Positions 1 to 7,898 of a stretch of DNA of 18,469 bases are shown here, piece after piece (position 1 is the stretch's first letter; every line of letters starts with the position of its first letter). Below the pieces are notes generated by a model. The model saw only the letters and a list, made by a program, of their open reading frames with translations. It did no database searches and was not told where the DNA came from. This DNA comes from JBGPJM01 sp041485385 (GTDB lineage: Bacteria; Planctomycetota; Phycisphaerae; Phycisphaerales; UBA1924), in the NCBI GenBank assembly GCA_041485385.1, contig JBGPJM010000085.1, positions 1 through 18,469 on the forward strand, given 5' to 3'. Made by a program: the position numbers and the translations under genes.

Positions 1-243
1 GCCGCCGGCCTGGCGGCGATGGACAAGGCCGCGACGTTCCCGCTCGAGATCCTCATCGACACCGGCACCGACCACGTCTTCCTCGCCGCCGACCGCTCCC
101 TCCGCGCCACCCTTACCCCCGCCTTGGCCCAAGGGCTCACCAGGCTCCTGGGCGAGAACTGCGTCAAGGTCATCGGCGGCGTGGCCGTCGAGGTAACGGG
201 CCCGAGAGCCGCGAACGGCAAGAGGGCCGCGTGGGCAAAGTGA
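1..243 (+). CDS. Unidentified protein, C-terminal end (5' truncated by window edge)
   Basis: The frame is open from the first base to a TGA at 241-243, giving 80 visible residues. An in-frame ATG at 19 exists, but nothing marks it as a start and the six codons before it are also coding-like, so this is probably the tail of a longer protein. Visible features are a mixed alpha/beta pattern with ILIDTGTDHVFLAADR near the beginning, then VKVIGGVAVEVTGPR, and a basic end rich in Ala, Lys and Arg. I do not recognise the family. The gene converges on ubiX, leaving only 16 bases between the two stop codons, and no terminator-like hairpin is visible there. Confidence 0.55.
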   Translation, partial: AAGLAAMDKAATFPLEILIDTGTDHVFLAADRSLRATLTPALAQGLTRLLGENCVKVIGGVAVEVTGPRAANGKRAAWAK

Positions 244-259
244 CCAGCGTTCCTCGACC

Positions 260-943
260 TCAATCCTGCCCGGCCGCCGTCTGCACGTGCTCCTCCCACC
301 GCGTGCTCAGCCCGTGCTCCACCTTCAACAGGTCCAGCACCTTCCCCACCATGAAGTCCACCAGATCCTCGACCGACTTCGGCCCAAGATAGAACCCCGG
401 GTTCGCAGGGCACACGATCGCCCCCGCCAGCGTCAGTTGCCGCATGTTCTCGATATCGATCAGGCTCAGCGGCGTCTCCCGGTGACACACCACCAGCGTC
501 CGGCGCTCCTTCAGCGTCACCATCGCCGCCCGCGTCAGCAGGTTCGACCCCGACCCCGTTGCCATCGCCCCCATCGAGTTCGACGAGCATGGCACCACCA
601 CCATCCCGTCGTGCCGGAAGCTCCCCGAGGCGATCACCGCCCCCACGTCCTTGTTCGGGTGGATCACCAGGCGGCTGGCCGCCTCGGCCGACTCGATCGT
701 CGGGCACAGATTCGCGAACTCCACGTGCGTGACCCGCGCCTCATCGAACAGCAGCCGGCGCCCGTAGTCGGTCACCACCAGGTGCACCTCCGCCCCGGCC
801 AGCAGCAGTTGCTCCAGCGTGCGCAGGGCGTACGCCGCGCCCGAAGCGCCCGAGATCCCCAGCACGAACCGTCGCCCGGCCGCGCCGCCGGTCCCGGGGG
901 CGGGGGCGGGGCGGTGGCTGCCGTTTGCGGGTGGGGAGCTCAT
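260..943 (-). CDS. ubiX: Flavin prenyltransferase UbiX
   Basis: UbiX joins dimethylallyl phosphate to reduced FMN, making the prenyl-FMN cofactor used by UbiD-type decarboxylases. The 227-residue product has the family landmarks in order: GISGASG (residues 29-35, flavin/phosphate loop), PCSSNSMG (118-125), LKERRTLVVCHRETPLS (about 144-160) and NPGFY (181-185), ending with the usual EDLVDFMVGKVLD helix. The first 24 residues are a Pro/Ala-rich extension before the Rossmann-type core. I chose the ATG at 941-943 because GGAGG lies 8 nt upstream (minus strand, 952-956). The frame stays open to 1183, but that stretch is Arg/Pro-rich and not UbiX-like. No ubiD is visible in the window, so the partner decarboxylase must be elsewhere. 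The upstream neighbour is divergent. Confidence 0.93.
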   Translation of the reverse strand: MSSPPANGSHRPAPAPGTGGAAGRRFVLGISGASGAAYALRTLEQLLLAGAEVHLVVTDYGRRLLFDEARVTHVEFANLCPTIESAEAASRLVIHPNKDVGAVIASGSFRHDGMVVVPCSSNSMGAMATGSGSNLLTRAAMVTLKERRTLVVCHRETPLSLIDIENMRQLTLAGAIVCPANPGFYLGPKSVEDLVDFMVGKVLDLLKVEHGLSTRWEEHVQTAAGQD

Positions 944-1136
944 AAGCCAAGCCTCCGGCGGCGAACCAATCGGGGCTCCGCGGCGCTTCATGGTAGACGC
1001 GGCGGATCGCCGATTGCGCAGGCGCGCCGTCGGGGCGATACAGTGATGGCCTCCGCGGCGGCTCTCTGTACGGTGTCCGTGTCGCCATCGGCGGGGGTGG
1101 GGGGGCGACGAACGGTTGACTTGGGCGAGGTCGAAC

Positions 1137-1934
1137 ATGCGAAGAACGGCAAGGAATCTCACGGCGGTTGCGGCACTGGGCATGGGCGCGCTGGCGCTGC
1201 TCTCCCCAGGGTGCGTCGGCTACAACGTTTACCCCGCGATGCCGGGCGAGCACGCCTTCAACGACCCCAACTCACCGATCCTCTACAAGATCATGGCCGA
1301 GTCCATCCGCTGGACCAACTACCGCTACCCCGAGACCGACCTGGCCCCGGCGATGCCGGAGGGCCCTGCCCCCGAGCCCGTCCCCTGGGCCAGGCCCGAG
1401 CCCAAGAAGCCCGCGGCCGACACCCCGCCGCGCTTCGCCGTCAGCCTCGGCCCGGGCCTCAAACGCGAGGTCTACCAGAGGGCCGTCGAGATCATCGGCC
1501 CCGGCGCCGTCCCGCTCACCCCCGAGAACGCCCACCTGCCCACCTACTACATCGCGCGCGTCGCCATCAGCGGCGACTCCGCCACCGTCGACCTTTTCAA
1601 GCCCGTCACCGGCATGACCGGTCCCGGCGGCAAGCCCGTCCATCAGGCGATCACCCTCAACCTCCGCGGCGGGCTCAAGCCCTGGACCGTCACCTCGCAC
1701 AAGGTCTGGACCATCGGCGCCCTCGAAGTCCCCGAGCCGAGCTACCTGCCCGAACCGGGCCATGTCTCCGGCCCAACCCAGGCCGCCCCACCGGTCCCCG
1801 CCGCCGCGCCGGCTCCCGCGCCGGCCCCGGCGCCGGCCGCGGCCGAACCCGCTAAGCCCGCCGGCAGCGCCGAGAAGAACGGCGACGCCAGCCAGCCGCC
1901 GGCCCCCGGCGGCAGCGCACCGAAAGATCCTTGA
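1137..1934 (+). CDS. Probable lipoprotein with Pro/Ala-rich tail, function unknown
   Basis: The 265-residue product begins with a basic n-region (MRRTARN), a hydrophobic stretch and LLSPGC. Cys26 is the likely lipidated residue, so this is probably a signal peptidase II substrate, although Ser at -3 departs from the usual Leu. The middle (about 90-200) is a compact region with TYYIARVAISGDSATVDLF and a Trp-rich segment (LKPWTVTSHKVW). From about residue 205 the protein is low-complexity Pro/Ala (APAPAPAPAPAAA) and ends with a Gly/Pro/Asp tail, probably a spacer in the envelope. I recognise no catalytic motif. A weak ribosome site (GGGCGAGG) lies about 7 nt before the ATG at 1137. A TTG at 1116 in frame is less likely because it would put a polar stretch before the signal peptide. 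pyrR follows 68 bases later. Confidence 0.75.
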   Translation: MRRTARNLTAVAALGMGALALLSPGCVGYNVYPAMPGEHAFNDPNSPILYKIMAESIRWTNYRYPETDLAPAMPEGPAPEPVPWARPEPKKPAADTPPRFAVSLGPGLKREVYQRAVEIIGPGAVPLTPENAHLPTYYIARVAISGDSATVDLFKPVTGMTGPGGKPVHQAITLNLRGGLKPWTVTSHKVWTIGALEVPEPSYLPEPGHVSGPTQAAPPVPAAAPAPAPAPAPAAAEPAKPAGSAEKNGDASQPPAPGGSAPKDP

Positions 1935-1990
1935 GCCCGGCCGGCCCCGTAAGCCCACAACCCAGGCGCTCGCCGACAGCCCCACGAAGG

Positions 1991-1996
1991 TAGACT
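1991..1996 (+). promoter_or_regulatory. Candidate -10 element TAGACT for leaderless pyrR mRNA
   Basis: TAGACT matches four of six positions of TATAAT and ends 6 nt before the pyrR ATG. No Shine-Dalgarno sequence is visible in front of that ATG. With a usual 6-8 nt distance from the -10 to the transcription start, the RNA would begin at or next to the A of ATG. No convincing -35 is seen. Confidence 0.4.
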
Positions 1997-2002
1997 GCCC
2001 CC

Positions 2003-2530
2003 ATGCGCCTTATCGCCGACGCCAAGCAGATCGACAAGCACATCGACGAGCTCGCCGCCAGCATCCGCACCTTCGTTCCTCCGGGCAACTTCAAGGGCGG
2101 GCCGCTGGCCCTCATCGGCATCCGGCGACGCGGCGACATGCTGGCCGCCAAGCTCGCCCAGCGCCTCGACGTCCGCGACGTCGGCTCCATCGACATCACC
2201 CTCTACCGCGACGACCTCTCCGAGACCGGTCCCGCGGCCCGCGTCGGCGGCACCTCCATCCCCTTCGCCGTCGACGGGCGCGACATCGTCCTGGTTGACG
2301 ACGTGATCATGACCGGCCGCAGCGTGCTCGCCGCGATCCGCGAGATCCTCGACTTCGGCCGCCCCGCCCGCATCCGTCTGGCCGTGCTGGTTGAGCGCCC
2401 CGAGCGAGAGATCCCCATCCAGCCCGAGCACGTCGGTATCCAGCTCGCCCCCGCCCCGGGCGAGAAGGTGGACGTCCGCCTCAAGCCCCAGGACGACATG
2501 GACCAGATCTCGATCAACCCGAGGGGCTAG
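2003..2530 (+). CDS. pyrR: PyrR: pyrimidine operon regulator / uracil phosphoribosyltransferase
   Basis: PyrR is a phosphoribosyltransferase fold. Known members bind pyr mRNA in a UMP-dependent way in some bacteria and convert uracil plus PRPP to UMP. The 175-residue product has the normal length. It shows GIRRRG (39-44), the flexible-loop region with LYRDDL (67-72) and the PRPP-binding signature DIVLVDDVIMTGRS (94-107). It ends with the typical LVERPEREIPIQPEHVG segment followed by a short tail. The start is the ATG at 2003, which fits the family N-terminus. There is no Shine-Dalgarno, but a TAGACT box sits just upstream. pyrB follows on the same strand after 107 bases, which supports a pyrimidine role. 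I could not find a PyrR-type RNA anti-terminator in the gap, so the regulatory function is less certain than the enzyme assignment. Confidence 0.93.
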   Translation: MRLIADAKQIDKHIDELAASIRTFVPPGNFKGGPLALIGIRRRGDMLAAKLAQRLDVRDVGSIDITLYRDDLSETGPAARVGGTSIPFAVDGRDIVLVDDVIMTGRSVLAAIREILDFGRPARIRLAVLVERPEREIPIQPEHVGIQLAPAPGEKVDVRLKPQDDMDQISINPRG

Positions 2531-2623
2531 GCCCTATGTGCGGTGGGGGCTTGCGTCCGTTTCAATGCGGACTCGTCCATCGCTCGACCCCGACGCACGC
2601 CGCGCACGTCCCGGAAGCCCCGC

Positions 2624-2629
2624 TAAACT
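2624..2629 (+). promoter_or_regulatory. Candidate -10 element TAAACT for leaderless pyrB mRNA
   Basis: TAAACT (four of six matches to TATAAT) ends 8 nt before the ATG of pyrB at 2638, or 5 nt before a TTG at 2635. There is no purine-rich ribosome site between this box and the start. If active, pyrB could be transcribed separately from pyrR as a leaderless RNA. Confidence 0.4.
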
Positions 2630-2637
2630 AGTCTTTG

Positions 2638-3702
2638 ATGACCCCCGCTCAAGCCGCCGCGCACAAAGCCAAGCCCCCGCCGGCCATCCCTCCAACCGAG
2701 CCCCCCGCCCTCGCCTGGACCCGCCGCCATCTCCTCGGCCTCCAGGGGATGTCTTCGGGCGAACTCCGCCACATCCTCAGCACCGCACGCGGCTTCGCCG
2801 ACGTCTCCACCCGCTCGGTGAAGAAAGTCCCCGCCCTCCGCGGCAAGGTCGTCGCCAACCTCTTCTTCGAAAACTCCACCCGCACCCGCCTCTCCTTCAC
2901 CCTCGCCGCCCAGCGCCTCTCGGCCGACGTGATCGACCTGGCCAGCAGCGCCTCCTCGGTCAACAAAGGCGAGACCACCATCGACACGGCGATGAACATC
3001 CTCTCGATGGGCGTCGATGCCTTCGTCGTCCGCCACAAGGCCAGCGGCGCACCCGCCATGATCGCCGGGGCCGTCGGCGGCCGTTGCGCCGTCATCAATG
3101 CCGGCGACGGCAAGCACGAGCACCCCACCCAGGGCCTCCTCGACATCTACACCCTCGCCGAGGCCAGCAACCGGCTGGAGACCTTCGACCTCCGCGGCCT
3201 GCGCGTCGCCATCGTCGGCGATGTCCTCAGCTCGCGCGTCGCCCGCTCCAACATCGCCGGCCTGACCACGCTCGGCGCCGAGGTCGTCTGCGTCGGCCCC
3301 CCCACGCTAGCCCCGCAGTCGCTCACGTCTCTGGGCTGCACCGTCGAGGACGACCTTGAGGCCGTCCTGCCGCGCGTCGACGCCGTCAACATGCTCCGCA
3401 TCCAGTTCGAGCGCCACGGCGGCGAGGGCGAGACCAAGGGCGGAGCGCCCGCGCCGGCCGCGCTCAAGTCCTCCCCCGCCTTCCCCAGCCTGCGCGAATA
3501 CCAGCAGGCCTACGGCCTCACCGTCGAGCGAGCCCGGCTGCTCAAGAAGTCCGCGATCATCATGCACCCCGGCCCCATGAACCGCGGCCTGGAGATCGCC
3601 GGCGCTGTCGCCGACGGCCCCCAGTCCGTCATCCTCCGCCAGGTCACCAACGGCCTGGCCGTGCGCATGGCGGCACTGTACCTGTGCGTCGGCGTCGGGT
3701 AA
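2638..3702 (+). CDS. pyrB: Aspartate carbamoyltransferase, catalytic chain
   Basis: The enzyme condenses carbamoyl phosphate with aspartate in the first committed step of pyrimidine synthesis. The 354-residue product carries the family motifs: the carbamoyl-phosphate loop FFENSTRTR (76-84), NKGET (109-113, the Lys of the second active-site loop), GKHEHPTQGLLD (158-169) and HPGPMNRG (310-317). It is longer than the typical chain of about 310 residues. The extra length is a Pro/Ala-rich N-terminus of about 35 residues and a charged Gly/Pro-rich insertion around 257-282. The insertion lies in the region after the conserved NMLRIQ, where family members have a mobile loop. The ATG at 2638 was preferred over the adjacent TTG at 2635. 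No pyrI or pyrC is visible nearby. The downstream gene is convergent after only 19 bases. Confidence 0.95.
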   Translation: MTPAQAAAHKAKPPPAIPPTEPPALAWTRRHLLGLQGMSSGELRHILSTARGFADVSTRSVKKVPALRGKVVANLFFENSTRTRLSFTLAAQRLSADVIDLASSASSVNKGETTIDTAMNILSMGVDAFVVRHKASGAPAMIAGAVGGRCAVINAGDGKHEHPTQGLLDIYTLAEASNRLETFDLRGLRVAIVGDVLSSRVARSNIAGLTTLGAEVVCVGPPTLAPQSLTSLGCTVEDDLEAVLPRVDAVNMLRIQFERHGGEGETKGGAPAPAALKSSPAFPSLREYQQAYGLTVERARLLKKSAIIMHPGPMNRGLEIAGAVADGPQSVILRQVTNGLAVRMAALYLCVGVG

Positions 3703-3721
3703 GCGCCCCGCTTGCCAGCAG

Positions 3722-4654
3722 CTACGCGGCCTCGTCCAGCGCGGGTGTCGCCGGCTGGCGGAGCGAGTTGTAGATGGTGAGGAACCTCTGGTACGCGCCC
3801 CCGTGGCCGCGTGGCGCGGTCGGTTCAGGCAGGCTCCCCGCTTCCCGCACCGCGCCGAGGAACGTCGAGAGCGCCCCCGCGAAAGCCTCGCTGAAGCTGG
3901 TAATCGCGTCGTCCAGAGACGGCGCCGGCACGGTCGGGGCCGGTTGCGGCTCGACGGTCGGGTCCACCGGATCCGTGGTGGGAGTGGGGGCCGGGGCCGC
4001 GACGGTGGGAACCTGGGCGGCAACCACCGGCTGATCAACGGGCGAGCCCGGCGAGGGCGCATCGGTCGGGGACGGTGACGGCGCCGGTCCGCGTGCCGGT
4101 TCCGGCGCGGGCGTCGGCGCGGGTGCCAGGGCGTCGCGGAGTGAGCCGACGAACTGTTCGAACGCCGCGCCGATGCGCTGGTCCAGCGAGGCCGGGTCGG
4201 TCCCGCCGCCGCCGAGGATCGTGCCGAGGGTCTCCCGGAAGTCCGAGCCCAGGTTGCGCAGCGTGGTCGCCGTGCTCTCGTCGAGCGAAAGCGAGTCGAT
4301 GACCCCCTGCAGCCCCGCGTCGGTCGCATCGGCAAGCGGGCCGGTGTTCTGCGCGATCGCGGAGGCGCTCCGTGACGCCGCGCGGGCCTGCAGCTCGTCG
4401 AAGAAGTTGATGCTCAGCCGCACCGCGGCCACGCCCCGGAAGTGCCCCGCCTCCAGCCGGTCGAGCAGCCCCTTGGCCCGTTCGCCGGTATCGGCCGATG
4501 GCTGCTCCGGCTGCACGGGCGCGCTCGGTGCCGGCGCATCCGCCGGCGGCGGCGCCACGCAAACAGGGGGTGTCTGCGCCTGCGCACTCGCGACCTGCGC
4601 CGTGTACGCACGCGCGACCTCGGGCCCATGCCCGTGATTGGCTTCGATTCTCAA
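3722..4654 (-). CDS. Pro/Ala-rich protein with sigma-28-type promoter, function unknown
   Basis: The 310-residue product starts at a TTG (4652-4654), supported by GGGAG 7-8 nt upstream. It has an N-terminal linker rich in Pro and Ala. A predicted helical domain at about residues 55-170 includes AKGLLDRLEAGHFRGVAA, VRLSINFFDEL, and segments rich in Ser, Asp and Leu. A long low-complexity stretch (about 175-250) of Pro, Ala and Thr follows, then a C-terminal helical segment with AFAGALSTFLGAVREAG and YQRFLTIYNSL. There is no signal peptide and no transmembrane segment. I do not recognise a named family. The nearly exact FliA-type -10 upstream suggests a flagellar or motility-regulon role, but no flagellar genes are visible in the window. 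The gene converges on pyrB and is divergent from the methyltransferase. Confidence 0.75.
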   Translation of the reverse strand: MRIEANHGHGPEVARAYTAQVASAQAQTPPVCVAPPPADAPAPSAPVQPEQPSADTGERAKGLLDRLEAGHFRGVAAVRLSINFFDELQARAASRSASAIAQNTGPLADATDAGLQGVIDSLSLDESTATTLRNLGSDFRETLGTILGGGGTDPASLDQRIGAAFEQFVGSLRDALAPAPTPAPEPARGPAPSPSPTDAPSPGSPVDQPVVAAQVPTVAAPAPTPTTDPVDPTVEPQPAPTVPAPSLDDAITSFSEAFAGALSTFLGAVREAGSLPEPTAPRGHGGAYQRFLTIYNSLRQPATPALDEAA

Positions 4655-4679
4655 GGTTTGTCTCCCATCGGCTCGGTGC

Positions 4680-4706
4680 TTATCGGCTCACCCCGGAACG
4701 ACCTTG
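4680..4706 (-). promoter_or_regulatory. Candidate sigma-28 (FliA-type) promoter
   Basis: On the minus strand GCCGATAA (4687 down to 4680) matches the FliA -10 consensus at all eight positions. Fifteen bases upstream lies CAAG (4706-4703) where TAAA is expected, a partial match. The -10 is 25 nt before the TTG start, leaving room for a transcription start near 4672 and a short leader carrying GGGAG. The geometry is coherent, which is the main support. Confidence 0.5.
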
Positions 4707-4778
4707 CGGTCATCCCCGAACCGGACACGCGTTATCCGGACGGTCAGGACGATCCGCCCCGGGCCCGCCCCCGTCACA

Positions 4779-4784
4779 TAGCAT
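4779..4784 (+). promoter_or_regulatory. Candidate -10 element TAGCAT for leaderless methyltransferase mRNA
   Basis: TAGCAT matches four of six positions of TATAAT and ends 5 nt before the GTG start at 4790. No Shine-Dalgarno sequence is present before that GTG, which fits leaderless initiation. Confidence 0.35.
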
Positions 4785-4789
4785 CTCCG

Positions 4790-5665
4790 GTGGACCGCCA
4801 CGACCTCTACGAGCTGTGCGTCCAGTCACCTGTCCACCTGGTCCCTTTGCTCCGCGCCATCCACGGGGGCGACCCGCGCGTCCTCGCCGAGGATTTCTGC
4901 GGCACCGCGGCTGTCGCCCGCCACTGGGTCCGCGCCGTCCCCGGCGCCCGCGCCGTCGCCGTCGACCACGACCCGTCCGTCCTCGATCGTGCGGCGGACG
5001 CCGGCGCCGACCTTGCCGGCCGCCTCACGTTCATCCGCGGCGATGCCGCCTCCGCGAGCGACCTCTCGATCGCGGCCCACCGCGCCGACGTCCTCTTCGT
5101 CGGCAACTTCTCCATCGGCGAGATCCACGAGCGCGCCGCGCTGGTCGCCTACCTCCGCCACGCCCGCGCACGACTGAACCCAGGCGGTGTCATCGTCTGC
5201 GACACCTACGGCGGCGAGTCCGCCTTCCGCTTGGGCGCCGTCACACGCCCGCACCCGCTCCCGTCCCCCGCCGGGGCCCGCGTCCACTACACCTGGCAGC
5301 AGCGCCGCGCCGACCCCTTCACCGGCATGGTCGAATGCGCCCTGCACTTCCGCATCGAAGAAGCCGGCCAGATCACCGACCAGCTCTTCGACGCGTTCGT
5401 CTACACCTGGCGGCTCTGGTCCGTCCCCGAGCTGCGCGACGCCATGCGCGAGGCCGGCTTCATCTCCACCGAGGTCCACACCCGCCTCCCGGGCGCGGCC
5501 GACGCCGCCCCCCGCACCACGCCCATCGCCGACCCGCGCGACATCCCCCCGAGCTTCATCGTCTGCGTCGCCGGGCGCGTCGACCGCCCCAGTGCGCAGG
5601 GAGCGCAGGGATCGCAACCGGTTCGGGACCTGAAAGAGCCGGGGGGGCGGGGTGAAGAGCACTGA
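4790..5665 (+). CDS. Class I SAM-dependent methyltransferase
   Basis: The 291-residue product has a Rossmann-type methyltransferase core: motif I EDFCGTAAVARHW (34-46, SAM-binding loop with CGT), an acidic end of strand 2 (VAVDHD, 56-61), an acidic GDAAS segment (84-88), VLFVGNFSIGEIHE (101-114), and LNPGGVIVCDTYGG (129-142). After the core comes a lineage-type C-terminal part with YTWQQRRADP and the aromatic YTWRLWS, followed by the EAGF motif near 221-224. The substrate cannot be told from sequence. I chose GTG at 4790 because homology-like sequence begins at HDLYELC and a TAGCAT box lies immediately before. An in-frame ATG at 4628 would add 54 residues of low conservation and overlap the divergent gene. 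The last 25 or so residues are charged and probably disordered. Confidence 0.82.
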   Translation: MDRHDLYELCVQSPVHLVPLLRAIHGGDPRVLAEDFCGTAAVARHWVRAVPGARAVAVDHDPSVLDRAADAGADLAGRLTFIRGDAASASDLSIAAHRADVLFVGNFSIGEIHERAALVAYLRHARARLNPGGVIVCDTYGGESAFRLGAVTRPHPLPSPAGARVHYTWQQRRADPFTGMVECALHFRIEEAGQITDQLFDAFVYTWRLWSVPELRDAMREAGFISTEVHTRLPGAADAAPRTTPIADPRDIPPSFIVCVAGRVDRPSAQGAQGSQPVRDLKEPGGRGEEH

Positions 5666-5782
5666 AGACGCTTGCGCCCGGGGCGAACCCTTCCCCCCTT
5701 TCCGGCCTCGCGGGTCTGGTTCATTCACGCCGTGCGGACCGGGGCCCTCGGTGTCGTCCCGCCAACCTTCAGTTCAAATCAG

Positions 5783-7852
5783 TCAACAACCCGCGAAGAA
5801 CGCCGCGAGATAATCAAAGAAATCCTGCGACGTCACGGCGCCGGAGTGGTTGAAGTCGGCGCGGCTGTCGCCGGCGAAGAAGAGCGACAGGAAATCGAAG
5901 AAGTCCTGCGAGTTGACGGCGCCGTCGCCGTTGACGTCGGCCTCGCAGGTGCGGTCGGCGGCGAAGAGCCCGCTGCTGCCGTCGGTGAACGAGAGCCGGA
6001 AGACGACGGTGCCCGAGTCGTTGAGCTGCCCCCGGCCGGACGAGGGCGGCAGGGTGCCGAAGTCGATGTCGCGCACGGTGCGCGTCTCGGTGGGGCTCAC
6101 CGCGAAGGCGTCGCCGGTCCGGACGATCGCGGTCATGACGCCGCCGGCCCCCGCGAGGAAGAGCGCGGTGTTGTTCTCCGGGGTGACGCCGCGCCCGCGC
6201 ACGCGCGCGACAAACGCGATATCGCCACGCTCGTTGAGCACCGGGTCGGAGAACGAGGCGAAGGCAATGCCCTCGGGCAGGCCCGTGGCCGGGGCGCCCT
6301 CGTGGGCCACGCCGTAGGCCGACCCCTGGAGCGGATAGATCCAGATGCCGGAGTTCGTCTCGGCGGTGACGTTCGGCCCGCTGACATAGGCGAGCGCGGC
6401 GACGGTACGCGCGGCGTTGATGACGGGGCGCTTGCTGAATGACTGGAAGACGGTGCCTTCCATCGAGAGCGGCGCCGGGTTGCCGGCGCGGGCCAGGAGT
6501 CCGGCCGTCCTCGCCCGGTCGGTCCAGATGCCGGAGCTGTTGGTCGTGTCGATGCCCGGCCCGGTGAGCGAAGCCCAGAAGACCAGGCGGCCCTCGGGCG
6601 TGATGCCGGGCTCGACGGCGAGGCGGGCGAACACGACGCCGTCGGGCGTTCCCGGCGCGGGAGAACCGGTTCGGGCGATGAGCTCGGGCGGCAGGGTCCC
6701 GGGGCCGTCGAAATCCGACCACAGCCCGGAGTTGTTCGTGTCGTCAACGCCGCTCTCGGCGTCGAGCGAGGAGCGGAAGGCGACGGCGCCCAGCCCACCG
6801 CCCGCGACCACCGGCTGGTCGAAGAAGAGGAAGTTCACGCCCTCGGGCGTGCCGGGCGCGGGCGTGCCGGAGGCGATGGCCTCCGCGCCGTAGCGCAGGC
6901 CGGCGCCGTCGAGGCGCGCGTACGCGACCTCGCCCGAGGCGCTGAGCTTCGGCGGAGGAAGGAACCAGTCCGGAAGGTCCGGCGGCGGCGCGAGCACCTC
7001 GGTCTCGATGAGGACGGTGGCGCCGGACGAGTCATTTGTGAACGTCGCGGAGAGGGGCTGCGGCGTGGGGGGCCAGGAGAGGACGCCGCCGGTGACGCCG
7101 ACGGTGCCGGCGTCGTTGAACGCGGGCAGCGGCAGGGCCGCGTGCACGAGCAGCGGGTCGAAGCCGGTCGGCGCGCCCTCGCGCAGGATCATCTCGAAGG
7201 TGCCCGCCGCACCGCGGTCGGAGAAGAGCGCGGCGTCGGTGGCCGAGAGGGTGACGGGCGGCGGCGGTGGGGAGGCCGGACCCGGGCGGACGGTGACGAT
7301 GCACGTGCCGGTGGAGACGGCCGGCGGCGCCGTGACGTACCCGAGGCGCAGCAGCACCGGTTCCCCTGCCGCCAGCGCGATCGGCGCTGTGTCCGCCGCG
7401 CCGCAGACCTCCTGGACCAGGGCGTTGCAATCGCCGCGATAGACGGCCAGCGTCGGCACGAAGTTCATGGCGGTTGTGCCGAACCGGACGGACTCCGCGC
7501 CGGGCGACGTGTAGCGGAACCACGCGTCGCTGTGGAGACCGCACCCCGGCGCCGTGCTATCGGTGGCGCCGACGGTGCTGATGAATGTCCCGCCGGCGCG
7601 GATGTCGATGGCGCCGGCGCACTCGTCGCTGGCCGGGGTCGTGGCCGCGATGCGGGCCCAGAAGAGGACCTTCCCCGAATGGTTGATCGTCGGATGGTCG
7701 AACGTGTCGTAGACCAGGCCCGGGCCGGCGGGCGTGCCGGAGAGCGCGATGGTGCGGTGGACGACGTCGCCCGCGGCCGGGGCGCTCAGGAGCGCGGCGC
7801 CCAGGAGCAGCGTCCGACGGAGGAGGAACGTGGGATCGTGCGGAGCGCGCAT
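5783..7852 (-). CDS. Secreted NxxGxxAF-repeat protein with C-terminal dockerin
   Basis: The 689-residue product starts at ATG 7850-7852, with a strong AGGAGG 6 nt upstream. Residues 1-28 are a Sec signal peptide (RR, then LLLGAALLSAPAAG). The body is built of repeats of about 60-75 residues of the type GxPAPGTPxGVxF...INxxGxVAFxAxLxGPGVDxTNxSGIW. Clear copies include NHSGKVLFWA, ASGEVAYA, PEGRLVFWA, NERGDIAFVA and NDSGTVVFR. A different domain at about 74-195 (DECAGAIDI, DAWFRYTSPG, LAVYRGDCNAL) interrupts the first repeat. Residues 636-689 form a dockerin-like pair of calcium loops, DVNGDGAVNSQD (639-650) and DFNHSGAVTSQD (666-677), and the protein ends in Gly-Cys. Such Gly-Cys-ending dockerins are a planctomycete trait. 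The protein is probably exported and surface-anchored; no enzymatic motif is visible. Pseudopilin transcription is divergent. Confidence 0.88.
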   Translation of the reverse strand: MRAPHDPTFLLRRTLLLGAALLSAPAAGDVVHRTIALSGTPAGPGLVYDTFDHPTINHSGKVLFWARIAATTPASDECAGAIDIRAGGTFISTVGATDSTAPGCGLHSDAWFRYTSPGAESVRFGTTAMNFVPTLAVYRGDCNALVQEVCGAADTAPIALAAGEPVLLRLGYVTAPPAVSTGTCIVTVRPGPASPPPPPVTLSATDAALFSDRGAAGTFEMILREGAPTGFDPLLVHAALPLPAFNDAGTVGVTGGVLSWPPTPQPLSATFTNDSSGATVLIETEVLAPPPDLPDWFLPPPKLSASGEVAYARLDGAGLRYGAEAIASGTPAPGTPEGVNFLFFDQPVVAGGGLGAVAFRSSLDAESGVDDTNNSGLWSDFDGPGTLPPELIARTGSPAPGTPDGVVFARLAVEPGITPEGRLVFWASLTGPGIDTTNSSGIWTDRARTAGLLARAGNPAPLSMEGTVFQSFSKRPVINAARTVAALAYVSGPNVTAETNSGIWIYPLQGSAYGVAHEGAPATGLPEGIAFASFSDPVLNERGDIAFVARVRGRGVTPENNTALFLAGAGGVMTAIVRTGDAFAVSPTETRTVRDIDFGTLPPSSGRGQLNDSGTVVFRLSFTDGSSGLFAADRTCEADVNGDGAVNSQDFFDFLSLFFAGDSRADFNHSGAVTSQDFFDYLAAFFAGC

Positions 7853-7898
7853 CGAACACCTCCTGCAAAGCGGGATGTCTTCCCCCCGGGGCTCCGGC

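Noticed and set aside
287..1855. Very long plus-strand open frame opposite ubiX and across the lipoprotein gene
   Set aside because: The translation is Arg/His/Pro low-complexity typical of off-frame reading in GC-rich DNA, while ubiX and the lipoprotein show real family features.
2555..2572. GTCCG...CGGAC hairpin between pyrR and pyrB as an attenuator
   Set aside because: The stem has only five pairs, has no T-run after it and lacks the PyrR-binding consensus.
4668..4690. Direct repeat ATCGGCTC twice, 15 bases apart
   Set aside because: One copy is part of the sigma-28-like -10; with only two short copies this is not distinguishable from chance.
5738..5752. Hairpin between the convergent methyltransferase and dockerin genes as a terminator
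   Set aside because: The stem is six pairs including a wobble, the loop is 3 nt and there is no T-run on either side.
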